A stretch of DNA of 7,482 bases from WJMT01 sp964611275 (GCA_964611275.1 CAZSZS010000111.1:1-7482); one strand, 5' to 3'; counted from the stretch's first letter, positions 1-6,671 are shown. Notes: generated by a model not told the origin, from the sequence alone. Program-made: numbers and translations.

Positions 1-996
1 TTCTCCCATGAATTGTTTGATAAGTTGGGCCTTCGATGCACCGATGACTTTCCGCAAGCCCACTTCTTTGGTGCGGATAGTGTACCGGGCTGTTGACAGA
101 TTCATGTAGTTGAAACACGCAATAAGCAGGATAAACAGAGCTACAATGGAAAAAATAGCAATATTACGGATATCGTTGTTGGGAGATATCTCACCCCGAA
201 GGCTCGAATGCAGATGGATGCGGGTCATAGCCTGGAGCGGAAACCGCCTTTTATAAACATACCATGCATCCGATCCTGCGTATTTCTCGACAAAACCAGG
301 CAGTTTTTCATCATAGGCCTTTTGGGAAAAATTATTCGAGACCAGGACATAGGTATAATAGTTGGATATGCCCCATTGGTCGAAATGTCTGGCCGCATAA
401 TCTTCAAATCGGGCCAAAAAATCGAACCGCAGATGAGAGTTTTCAGGGATATTCTTGAGGATGCCCGTGATTCTGAAATCCTGCCAGTCTCCGAGCCTGA
501 GTATCTTCCCTAAGGGTTCCTCTTTTCCGAAATACTTCTCTGCAGCTTTCTCGGAAAGCACAAGGGAATGGGGTTCTGTGAGTGCGGTTTGCGGATCGCC
601 CGCAGTCAAGGGGAAGGAAAAAACACTGAATATCTCAGGGTCAGCAAAGATAATGGTCTCGTTGAAGCGTTTGTTCCGGAACGTCACGTAAAAGTTATTT
701 TTCCCGAGCCTCACGGCCTGCTCTATTTCAGGAAAGTCATTGACAAGAGCCGGGGCCAGGGGAGCCGGTGTTTTCGCAAAGAGAGAAACCTTGCTGTCTC
801 CTTCACTCTGGCTTATCACTCTGTATATTCGTTCGGAATTTTTGTGGAATCTGTCATAGCTCAGCTCGTTTTGAATGTAGAGAAAGAGAATGATCGAGCA
901 GGCCATACCGATCGCCAGTCCTGCGATGTTGATGAAAGAATAACCTTTATGGCGTATGGTGTTTCTTAATGCGACCTTAATGTAGTTTTTTATCAT
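1..996 (-). CDS. MacB/FtsX-like ABC transporter permease, N-terminal part (cut by window edge)
   Basis: An open frame of 332 codons runs without a stop from an ATG at 996 to the left edge. It begins MIKNYIKVALRN and continues RHKGYSFINIAGLAIGMAC, the characteristic N-terminus of large MacB-like permeases. TM1 is about residues 21-42. An extracytoplasmic MacB_PCD-like domain follows at about 43-275, then TM2 at about 277-299. The start of the FtsX domain includes RTKEVGLRKVIGASKAQL at 308-325. Family members usually have about 780-850 residues with two such modules, so well over half lies outside the window. By family, such permeases work with a MacB-type ATPase in export or mechanotransmission at the inner membrane; the ATPase is not visible here and the substrate is unknown. 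No conventional Shine-Dalgarno sequence precedes the start, and the predicted sigma-54 transcript would begin only about 5 nt upstream. The N-terminal homology leaves no plausible alternative start. Confidence 0.93.
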   Translation of the reverse strand, partial: MIKNYIKVALRNTIRHKGYSFINIAGLAIGMACSIILFLYIQNELSYDRFHKNSERIYRVISQSEGDSKVSLFAKTPAPLAPALVNDFPEIEQAVRLGKNNFYVTFRNKRFNETIIFADPEIFSVFSFPLTAGDPQTALTEPHSLVLSEKAAEKYFGKEEPLGKILRLGDWQDFRITGILKNIPENSHLRFDFLARFEDYAARHFDQWGISNYYTYVLVSNNFSQKAYDEKLPGFVEKYAGSDAWYVYKRRFPLQAMTRIHLHSSLRGEISPNNDIRNIAIFSIVALFILLIACFNYMNLSTARYTIRTKEVGLRKVIGASKAQLIKQFMGE

Positions 997-1013
997 CTCT
1001 AAAAAAAGAGATG
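994..1013. repeat. Inverted repeat CATCTCT-N6-AGAGATG overlapping the permease start codon
   Basis: Seven-base arms at 994-1000 and 1007-1013 flank six A/T bases. On the minus strand the inner arm contains the ATG start and the outer arm covers the GCAT of the -12 promoter element. If transcription starts near 1001, only one arm is in the mRNA, so an mRNA hairpin would form only in read-through transcripts from the upstream gene. There it would hide the start codon. It may also be coincidental. Confidence 0.4.
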
Positions 1014-1027
1014 CAAAAAATATGCCA
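1011..1027 (-). promoter_or_regulatory. Sigma-54 (RpoN) -24/-12 promoter of the left permease gene
   Basis: The minus strand reads TGGCATATTTTTTGCAT. It matches the RpoN consensus TGGCAY-R-N4-TTGCW at every defined position, with the required GG-N10-GC spacing. The -24 GG is at 1026-1025 and the -12 GC at 1014-1013. Counting 12 bases on puts transcription start near 1001, about 5 nt before the ATG at 996. It lies in the only intergenic gap upstream of this gene and points the right way. Sigma-54 promoters need an AAA+ activator, and a candidate upstream site lies at 1078-1120. Confidence 0.8.
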
Positions 1028-1077
1028 GTCTGTCTATAAGGGTGAGCAGATCGTCTGATCGAAGTCCTTCCGGGAAT

Positions 1078-1120
1078 AACTGTATCGAACCGGACACTTT
1101 ATGTCCGATAGCGCACAGTT
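1078..1120. promoter_or_regulatory. Two-part inverted repeat, candidate enhancer-binding-protein site (UAS)
   Basis: The layout on the plus strand is AACTGT (1078-1083), 7 bp, CGGACA (1091-1096), CTTTA, TGTCCG (1102-1107), 7 bp, ACAGTT (1115-1120). Both arm pairs are perfectly symmetric about 1099. The centre is about 98 bp upstream of the predicted sigma-54 start site and about 73 bp upstream of the -24 element, a normal place for an NtrC-type activator site. The repeat begins directly after the stop codon of the HEAT-repeat gene. No U-tract follows it in the minus direction, which argues against an intrinsic terminator. The cognate activator is not in the window. Confidence 0.6.
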
Positions 1121-1792
1121 CTATTTTTTTCTCATTTTACTCAAAGCATCTCTTGCGGCATTCTGGATAAAGATGTCTCTGTCATCCAGAAGCTGCCTAA
1201 GCGCTTCTATAGCTTCTGTGCCTCCTATTTCCCCAAGAGAATCCACAGCATGCCAGCGGACGTCTCTCACAGGATCTGTTTGGATCGCATTAAAAAGAGG
1301 TTCAACAGCCTTTTGATCTCCGATTTTTCCAAGAATAATAGCGGCTTTATACCGGAATGTCGAGTCCTTGTCTTTTTTCATTGCAGCAGCAAGCGGCTCG
1401 ACTGCAGGCTCTCCGATTTCTTTGATAGCTGAAATCGCTTTTGGATAGACATCGCTGTCTTTTGAGTGCAGGGCATTAATCAGACCGCTTATATCCTTAT
1501 TTTCTTTTAATTTTTCTATATCCAATTTAACGGCCGGTTCGAACCGAGGACAATTTTCTTGACTTTCCCCAGAGAACATAGCCAGCATTGGACCTGCAGG
1601 AGTGGTTTGGGAAAATCCTTCACACCGTTTTATTCCCTCTCTGTAGTTATTACAGTTAGGACATTGATGAGGTCTGAAAGGGACTTCCGTGGCACCAAAC
1701 ACAGCACCCGTAGATTTTTTCCTTTCTGATTCATTCACTTCCGGAATATTTTCTTTATCTTTTTTCCCGAAAAGCCGATCAAAAATACTCAT
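1121..1792 (-). CDS. HEAT-repeat protein with N-terminal four-cysteine segment
   Basis: This is a 223-residue predicted cytoplasmic protein with no signal peptide or membrane segment. Residues 1-30 are charged and low in complexity. Residues 44-81 hold four cysteines (CPNC at 44-47, C57, C81) in a stretch rich in N, G and P, a possible small metal-binding unit. Residues 91-223 form about four HEAT/PBS-lyase-like helical repeats of some 31-38 residues. Landmarks are KAISAIKEIGEPAVEPL, KAAIILGKIGDQKAVEPL, HAVDSLGEIGGTEAIEAL and NAARDALSKM. By family such repeats are protein-interaction scaffolds; no specific partner can be named. I chose ATG at 1792 over GTG at 1795 because AGGAG (1805-1801) lies 8 nt before the ATG. 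The gene has its own promoter, lies 124 bp upstream of the sigma-54-driven permease on the same strand, and is divergent from the hydrolase operon. Read-through into the permease is possible, since no clear terminator follows. Confidence 0.9.
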   Translation of the reverse strand: MSIFDRLFGKKDKENIPEVNESERKKSTGAVFGATEVPFRPHQCPNCNNYREGIKRCEGFSQTTPAGPMLAMFSGESQENCPRFEPAVKLDIEKLKENKDISGLINALHSKDSDVYPKAISAIKEIGEPAVEPLAAAMKKDKDSTFRYKAAIILGKIGDQKAVEPLFNAIQTDPVRDVRWHAVDSLGEIGGTEAIEALRQLLDDRDIFIQNAARDALSKMRKK

Positions 1793-1834
1793 CACTCTAT
1801 CTCCTGATAATTTATTTATGAAGCCGCGATATCC

Positions 1835-1863
1835 ATTTTATTTACAATAATAAATAATCTCAA
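1835..1863 (-). promoter_or_regulatory. Sigma-70-type promoter of the HEAT-repeat gene
   Basis: On the minus strand TTGAGA (1863-1858), a 17-bp AT-rich spacer and TAAAAT (1840-1835) each match 5 of 6 consensus bases. Predicted start is near 1828, giving a leader of about 36 nt that contains the AGGAG site. The surrounding stretch 1793-2063 is the longest gap in the left half. Apart from this promoter, its opposite-strand counterpart and two ribosome binding sites, I see nothing in it. Confidence 0.55.
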
Positions 1864-1952
1864 GGGTATCAACCAATTCTTTTAATTCTGAGCGGCAGGA
1901 ATATTTGGTTCTATTGGTTTGAGGGTAGCGGTTTATGATATCTTTTCGAGTC

Positions 1953-1981
1953 TTTCCAAGCAGTCTCATTTACTGTAGAAT
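1953..1981 (+). promoter_or_regulatory. Possible sigma-70-type promoter of the hydrolase operon
   Basis: TTTCCA (1953-1958), a 17-bp spacer and TAGAAT (1976-1981) match 4 and 5 of 6 consensus bases. The start would be near 1988, about 76 nt before the ATG at 2064. A second -10-like TATGAT lies at 1934-1939 but lacks a good -35. This is the best candidate in the gap but is only moderately convincing. Confidence 0.35.
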
Positions 1982-2063
1982 GTGAAGGCTGAAAGTCAGA
2001 TGACAAAGAAGCATTAAGACATCAGACTGTGTGTGTATCCTAAGAAGAGTTAAGAGGAGAAAA

Positions 2064-2945
2064 ATGCTATCCAAATATTTAGCCAGAGCGCTTGTATATC
2101 CCGCAAGGAAACCCATTATAAAGAACCCGTCCGACTATGCAATGGAGTATGAGGACATTTCCTTCAAATCAAAGGACGGCACGGATCTTAAAGCCTGGTT
2201 GATTCCGGGCTCGTCTGACAAACTCGTCGTCATGACCCATCCCATGCCTTTTAACCGCTACGGCTTTCATACCAAAGGACAGGGACTGCTCAAGGTGAGC
2301 AAAGTGGAGGTGGAACTCCTGAAGACCGTCAAGCAGCTCCATGATGCAGGATTCAGTGTTTTTATCTTTGATTTTCGAAATCATGGAGAAAGCGGCCGGG
2401 CAAACGGGGGGCTCTGCGGAGTGGGGTACTTTGAGTGGCAGGATGTGGTGGGTGCTGTGAATTATGTAAAGAGTTCACCAGCATTGAAAAGCAAAAAGTT
2501 AGGCTTTGTAAGCCTCTGCATGGGAGCGAATGCCACATTGATCGCCATGGGAAAAGAGCCCGCTCTGTTTGAAGATGTCAAAGCCATGGTGGCTGTCCAG
2601 CCGGTATCCATGGATGTGTTCGTTCCTCATTACCTGAAAGACAAGATGCCTCTTCTTAAGAGCCTGACCCCAAGGATCGATAAGAAAATAAAGGAGATGG
2701 CCGGATTCGGCCTGGATGATATGTCACCGGCTGACTACATCAAAGACATAAAAACGCCCATACTGTATGTGCAGGTGATGGAAGATTCCTGGACAGACCC
2801 GTCCGATGTGCAGGACTTTTTTGACAGCACCACAGCGCCGAAGGAGATCTTCTGGATCAGGGGTGATCTGGAGCGGTTTGACGGATATAATTATTTTGGC
2901 GAGAATCCCGGGAGGATGCTGGAGTTTCTGAATAAATATATGTAA
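2064..2945 (+). CDS. Alpha/beta hydrolase with apparent cysteine nucleophile
   Basis: This is a 293-residue alpha/beta-hydrolase-fold protein. Strand and loop landmarks are KDGTDLKAWLIPG (38-50), KLVVMTHP (53-60), FSVFIFDFRNHGESG (97-111), the nucleophile elbow GFVSLCMGANATL (147-159), and TPILYVQVMEDSWTDP (231-246) for the acid strand. The elbow reads S-L-C-M-G, so the nucleophile position is Cys152, as in dienelactone-hydrolase-type enzymes. D241 is the likely acid. No histidine occurs after H189; the region before the conserved-looking FDGYNYFGENP (272-282) has R271, so the classical catalytic His is not visible. There is no signal peptide, so it is probably cytoplasmic. The start at 2064 is set by GAGGAG at 2054-2059. 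A GTG at 2031 is in frame, but it would put that ribosome site inside the gene. It is followed after 25 bp by the CocE-like gene, so the two form an operon. The substrate is unknown. Confidence 0.87.
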   Translation: MLSKYLARALVYPARKPIIKNPSDYAMEYEDISFKSKDGTDLKAWLIPGSSDKLVVMTHPMPFNRYGFHTKGQGLLKVSKVEVELLKTVKQLHDAGFSVFIFDFRNHGESGRANGGLCGVGYFEWQDVVGAVNYVKSSPALKSKKLGFVSLCMGANATLIAMGKEPALFEDVKAMVAVQPVSMDVFVPHYLKDKMPLLKSLTPRIDKKIKEMAGFGLDDMSPADYIKDIKTPILYVQVMEDSWTDPSDVQDFFDSTTAPKEIFWIRGDLERFDGYNYFGENPGRMLEFLNKYM

Positions 2946-2955
2946 ATTTTTTATT

Positions 2956-2961
2956 GAGGAG
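2956..2961 (+). promoter_or_regulatory. Ribosome binding site of the CocE-like gene
   Basis: GAGGAG stands 9 nt before the ATG at 2971, inside the 25-bp gap after the previous stop codon. It supports independent translation initiation within a shared transcript. Confidence 0.75.
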
Positions 2962-2970
2962 AAATTTAAG

Positions 2971-4911
2971 ATGAGGTTTAAAAAATATGTCATTTTTTCC
3001 ATGACCTTTGTTTTTATCCTTATAATCAGTGGTTTTGAATCCTTCATTCCTTGGCTAAAATCTGCGCAGCCGCAGGAAGCCCTCCTTGAGTCGTTGGAAG
3101 GGATTGCTGTTATTGAACAAAAAGTCATGATGCCCATGCGGGATGGGATCAGGCTGGCTACTGATATTTACCGCCCCAAAAAAGATGATCCGGTTCCGGT
3201 CATTCTTTCAAAAACTCCTTATAACTTCAATTCCTGGCAGGATGGTGAGTTAAGAATCCGTAATTACACCGCAGCTTTCAGATACGTGAAGCAGGGTTAT
3301 GCTTATGTCGTTCAGAACGAACGGGGAATGTATTACTCTGAAGGAAAGTGGGATATTCTGGGCCCACCCACCACTGACGGATATGATGCCATTGAATGGC
3401 TGGCTGAGCAGCCCTGGTCCAACGGCAGAGTGGTTCTGATCGGCTGTTCATCCACAGCAGAATGGCAGATGGCTGTGGCGGCTTTGGATCCTCCGGGTCT
3501 GGCTGCTGTTGTCCCCATGGGATTTGGTGCAGGCATCGGGCGTGTGGGTGAATATTATGAGCAGGGAAACTGGTACCGGGGCGGAGTGCACCAGATGCTG
3601 ATGACAGCTTGGCTTTATGATAACGGCTTTATCCAGACGGCCGAGAACCGTCCCACGTTTCCATCGAATATGACCCGGGAAGAGCTGGTGAAAGTTTCCA
3701 AATATTTTGACCTGGCAGCTGAGGTTCCCGAGGTAGATTGGTCTAAAGCGCTGTGGCACTTGCCTCTTATGGATATCATTAAGAACTTAGGAGGCCCTCA
3801 GAGCGTGTATGAGGATATGATCACCCGAAAACCTAATGATCCGGCCTGGTATAAAGGCGGCTTATTCCATGACACCATGTCAGAGGGTTTTGGTGCACCC
3901 GGTTTATGGTTTATTTCCTGGTATGATATTTCCATCAGCCCCAATCTGGCATTGGTCAATCATGTGAGCTCCCATGCCGAAGATCCGGAAGTGGCGGAGA
4001 ATCAGTTTGTGGTCATTGGCCCGGGACGTCACTGTTCGTTCTATTTTACCAGTAAAGATATCATTGTGGGTGAGCGCAAAATGGAAAATGCTCGATTCAA
4101 TACTCAAGGGCTCATCCGCAAGTGGTTTGACTTCTGGCTCAAGGGGGAAGATAACGGGATTTTGGATAAAATCCCAAAATTTCAGTACTACACCATAGGG
4201 CTTAATAAATGGCAGTCATCGGAGACCTGGCCGCCTCAAAATACAGAGATGAAGACTTTTTATCTGGACAGTCAGGGCAAAGCCAACAGTGTGTTCGGAG
4301 ATGGGGAACTGACCTTCAATCTGCCTGGTCAAGAGGACCACCCAGATATGTTTGCCTATGATCCCGATCTGCCTGTGCCTCTGCATGGAGGGGGCTTTTG
4401 CTGCATGGGGGGAGAGTATCAGGCAGGCTCTTTTGACCAGCAGGCCATCGAAACCCGCCATGATGTTTTGGTTTACTCCACCGAGCCTTTAGAGGAAGGC
4501 GTGGAGATAACAGGGCCTGTGGAAATAGACCTATATGTATCCTCGGACGCCAAAGACACGGATTTTACCGTGAAGCTGGTGGATGTTTATCCGGATGGAA
4601 GGGCTTATAATCTGTGTGATACCATCCAGCGGGTCCGCTACCGTGAGGGTTATGATAAAGAGGTGTTTATGGCAGAAGACAGGGTTTATAAAGTTCCTGT
4701 AAGCACTATGAATACCAGCAGTTATTTTGCGCCCGGACACCGCATCCGCATCGAAGTCTCAAGCAGTAATTTTCCCCGGTTTGCGCGCAACCTGAATACA
4801 GGCGGCAACAACTATGACGAGAAAGAAGGTGTAGTGGCGCACAACAAGGTGCACCATTGCAATGCTTATCCCTCACAGATCAGAGTATCTGTGGTTTGTA
4901 AATCAAAGTAA
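2971..4911 (+). CDS. Exported CocE/NonD family (S15-type) serine hydrolase
   Basis: This 646-residue protein has a basic start (MRFKKY) and a hydrophobic stretch at about 7-21, indicating a signal peptide or membrane anchor. No lipobox cysteine is present. The catalytic domain opens with VMMPMRDGIRLATDIYRPK (52-70) and KTPYN (81-85), where Y84 matches the oxyanion Tyr of cocaine esterase and alpha-amino-acid ester hydrolases. The nucleophile elbow GCSST (158-162) gives Ser160, WYDI (317-320) gives Asp319, and IGPGRHC (349-355) gives His354. A helical cap lies between elbow and Asp. Residues from about 500 form the jelly-roll PepX_C domain, with ITGPVEIDLYVSSDAKDTDF, then DVYPDGRAYNL and PGHRIRIEVSSSNFPRF. 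Length fits the family. Members cleave acyl esters, amides or N-terminal dipeptides; the substrate cannot be read from sequence. The elbow lacks the usual SYxG. It is the second gene of the operon and ends 4 bp from the convergent acyltransferase-like gene. Confidence 0.93.
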   Translation: MRFKKYVIFSMTFVFILIISGFESFIPWLKSAQPQEALLESLEGIAVIEQKVMMPMRDGIRLATDIYRPKKDDPVPVILSKTPYNFNSWQDGELRIRNYTAAFRYVKQGYAYVVQNERGMYYSEGKWDILGPPTTDGYDAIEWLAEQPWSNGRVVLIGCSSTAEWQMAVAALDPPGLAAVVPMGFGAGIGRVGEYYEQGNWYRGGVHQMLMTAWLYDNGFIQTAENRPTFPSNMTREELVKVSKYFDLAAEVPEVDWSKALWHLPLMDIIKNLGGPQSVYEDMITRKPNDPAWYKGGLFHDTMSEGFGAPGLWFISWYDISISPNLALVNHVSSHAEDPEVAENQFVVIGPGRHCSFYFTSKDIIVGERKMENARFNTQGLIRKWFDFWLKGEDNGILDKIPKFQYYTIGLNKWQSSETWPPQNTEMKTFYLDSQGKANSVFGDGELTFNLPGQEDHPDMFAYDPDLPVPLHGGGFCCMGGEYQAGSFDQQAIETRHDVLVYSTEPLEEGVEITGPVEIDLYVSSDAKDTDFTVKLVDVYPDGRAYNLCDTIQRVRYREGYDKEVFMAEDRVYKVPVSTMNTSSYFAPGHRIRIEVSSSNFPRFARNLNTGGNNYDEKEGVVAHNKVHHCNAYPSQIRVSVVCKSK

Positions 4912-4915
4912 AGCA

Positions 4916-6628
4916 CTATTTGATTCGGGTCTCCCATAAAGCCCAGTCTCCGCCAAAGGGACGAAGTCCTAGATCCGAAGGACTGGCAGGAGGCAGAACT
5001 AAAGCTTCATGCACTTGAAGGGCATGAGCCTGGCAGCGGGTAAAGTAGGTGGCGGCTTCAGCCAAATTGGCTAGAGCCTCATTTCCCTGAGCCAGCTGCG
5101 CTCTGCGAAAAGCAAGCCGGCCTTTAAAATATTCAGCGTTGGATTTGCTGTAGATTCCCTGGAGTGAGGAATAGCCCGTGTCCTTGAAATTCAAATGCAT
5201 GAGCTCGCTGTAAGCTTGGGCAATGCATTCCTTAGCTTTCTTTTCAGCCTCTTTAACCAGAGCTTTGGGTGATTCTGCCAATTGCAGTTGAAAAAAGGTA
5301 TGGGTGCCCTGGATGTACGAATAAGCAGTCCGCATTTTAGAGCCGTCTGAACTCATGGACGAATGAAGCACCCGGCCTGCAGGGCCGGTGCAGATGTGAG
5401 CCAGGCCTTTATCGCCCTTGTGAGGGAGAACCACGGCTGTCCACAGATTGGTGGGCCGGCAGAACACCGCATCCCAGCCGCCTTTGGGAGGTTCAGGCGG
5501 AGCGCTTCCCGGGAAACGAAGGATCATCTTGGCAAACTCCACATCTATCTTTCCATGATAATTGTGGAGCATATCCCAGATCATCATGTTTCTGGGAGCT
5601 GCATAAGCGCCGTATCCGCCGTGGTCTTTAATGAAATCTCCTTCTTTGGTCACCTTCATTTCTGAGTGAAGATAATTGTTGGTGGAGAAAAGAAAATCCT
5701 TTTCTCCAAAGTCTCCGGGCTGACGCACACTTTGAATGGCCGGGGTTTTTTCCACTACATAAGCTCCTCCCCGGGTATCCACAAAATGAAAATTTTCCGG
5801 AAGATTGATGTGCCATTTCATGACCATATCTTTGGCTTGCTGTGCGGAATCAGCAAACCGGGCCAAATAGGGCAGGGAGCAAGACCAGCAGAGCCCATAG
5901 TCATAATCAATATCTCTTGGTGAGCTCCCGCCTCCTGAATTACCCAGGAAAAGGCCCTGGTTGTTCATAAGAAAATGGTCTCCGATCTCACCTGCATCCG
6001 CAGCGCATATATAAGCATTGCCTTTATCCGGAAAAGCCGCGATAACCACACCATAAGGCACTTCAGATGAGTCCAGAGTGTCAATGCCGATGAGATTTTT
6101 ATCTTTAGTAGCGCTGCCCCATGCGGAACACACAGAACATTTTTTGGGCGGAAGCGATTGGCTTTCCGCTCCTTCAGGATAATGTGATGTCTCTGGCTTA
6201 GGAAGAGTGCCGTTCATGAGAAGAACATCTGTGTAGGAGATGGAATACCCTTTGGATGCGGCTCCGTCTGCCATGCCTTTCATGGTTTCGATCCACTCAG
6301 GAGTGTATTTTTGGATATAGTGTTGATTGGCTTTAAGAGCTTTGATCACTTCATCCCTGGTGTAGGTCTCCAGTGCGGATGCCCATTTTTCCAGCTTGGT
6401 TTTTTCAATAAACGATCCAGCCTGTTCACCGTACTGGAATCCCATGTCATAGTCTGAACCGGATAAAATCACCACCGGGAGAATGCTGGGAGGCAGGATC
6501 TCCTCGGATGCGGATTTAGCCGACTCTTGGGCTTTGGAATTTTCCTTTCCTCCGCCTCTGCAGGCGGTGATAAAAATACAGCCCAAAATCAGGGCAAGAC
6601 AAAGACAGAAACGGGAAATATTTTTCAT
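4916..6628 (-). CDS. C45-like Ntn-hydrolase lipoprotein (acyl-CoA:6-APA acyltransferase-like)
   Basis: This 570-residue predicted lipoprotein has a signal peptide at 1-22 with lipobox ITAC (Cys23), followed by a polar Gly/Lys/Ser/Glu linker to about 45. The segment GSDYDMGFQYGEQAG (57-71) is the usual N-terminal motif of acyltransferase-like Ntn hydrolases. KCSVCSAWGSATKD (163-176) matches the family's autoprocessing site, so cleavage before Cys164 and use of Cys164 as nucleophile are expected. LIGIDTLD (179-186) follows where members often have a GRNxD-type segment. The catalytic region extends to about 440. The last 120 residues are mostly helical and form an unassigned extension. By family these enzymes hydrolyse or transfer N-acyl groups on amino acids or peptides; the real substrate is unknown. 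It is probably anchored outside the cytoplasmic membrane. I chose ATG 6628 because GAGGAG lies 8 nt upstream and a signal peptide begins there; an in-frame start at 6700 would add 24 unfamiliar residues. Confidence 0.88.
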   Translation of the reverse strand: MKNISRFCLCLALILGCIFITACRGGGKENSKAQESAKSASEEILPPSILPVVILSGSDYDMGFQYGEQAGSFIEKTKLEKWASALETYTRDEVIKALKANQHYIQKYTPEWIETMKGMADGAASKGYSISYTDVLLMNGTLPKPETSHYPEGAESQSLPPKKCSVCSAWGSATKDKNLIGIDTLDSSEVPYGVVIAAFPDKGNAYICAADAGEIGDHFLMNNQGLFLGNSGGGSSPRDIDYDYGLCWSCSLPYLARFADSAQQAKDMVMKWHINLPENFHFVDTRGGAYVVEKTPAIQSVRQPGDFGEKDFLFSTNNYLHSEMKVTKEGDFIKDHGGYGAYAAPRNMMIWDMLHNYHGKIDVEFAKMILRFPGSAPPEPPKGGWDAVFCRPTNLWTAVVLPHKGDKGLAHICTGPAGRVLHSSMSSDGSKMRTAYSYIQGTHTFFQLQLAESPKALVKEAEKKAKECIAQAYSELMHLNFKDTGYSSLQGIYSKSNAEYFKGRLAFRRAQLAQGNEALANLAEAATYFTRCQAHALQVHEALVLPPASPSDLGLRPFGGDWALWETRIK

Positions 6629-6636
6629 GGACAACA

Positions 6637-6642
6637 CTCCTC
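6637..6642 (-). promoter_or_regulatory. Ribosome binding site fixing the lipoprotein start
   Basis: GAGGAG on the minus strand stands 8 nt before the ATG at 6628. It decides between this start and the in-frame start at 6700, which has no comparable site. Confidence 0.75.
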
Positions 6643-6671
6643 TTAAATGAAAACGTATGCAGTTTGTAAAT

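Noticed and set aside
208..969. Several plus-strand reading frames in the first kilobase
   Set aside because: The minus strand carries one unbroken 332-codon frame with clear permease motifs over the same bases; the plus frames are overlapping, unlike any family I recognise, and have no good ribosome sites.
1078..1120. Inverted repeat after the HEAT gene as an intrinsic terminator
   Set aside because: No U-tract follows in the minus direction; on the plus strand the T-run starts more than 10 bases after the stem and no plus-strand gene ends there.
2031..2063. GTG start for the alpha/beta hydrolase at 2031
   Set aside because: The extra residues would be encoded by the ribosome binding site region itself; ATG 2064 has GAGGAG just upstream.
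2724..3759. Minus-strand frames opposite the two hydrolase genes
   Set aside because: They lie antisense to well-supported genes with catalytic motifs and show no recognisable domains or start signals.
2064..6628. A beta-lactam biosynthesis or resistance cluster
   Set aside because: The S15 and C45 families include beta-lactam acylases and acyltransferases, but most members have other or unknown substrates, and no synthetase, synthase, beta-lactamase or penicillin-binding gene is present.
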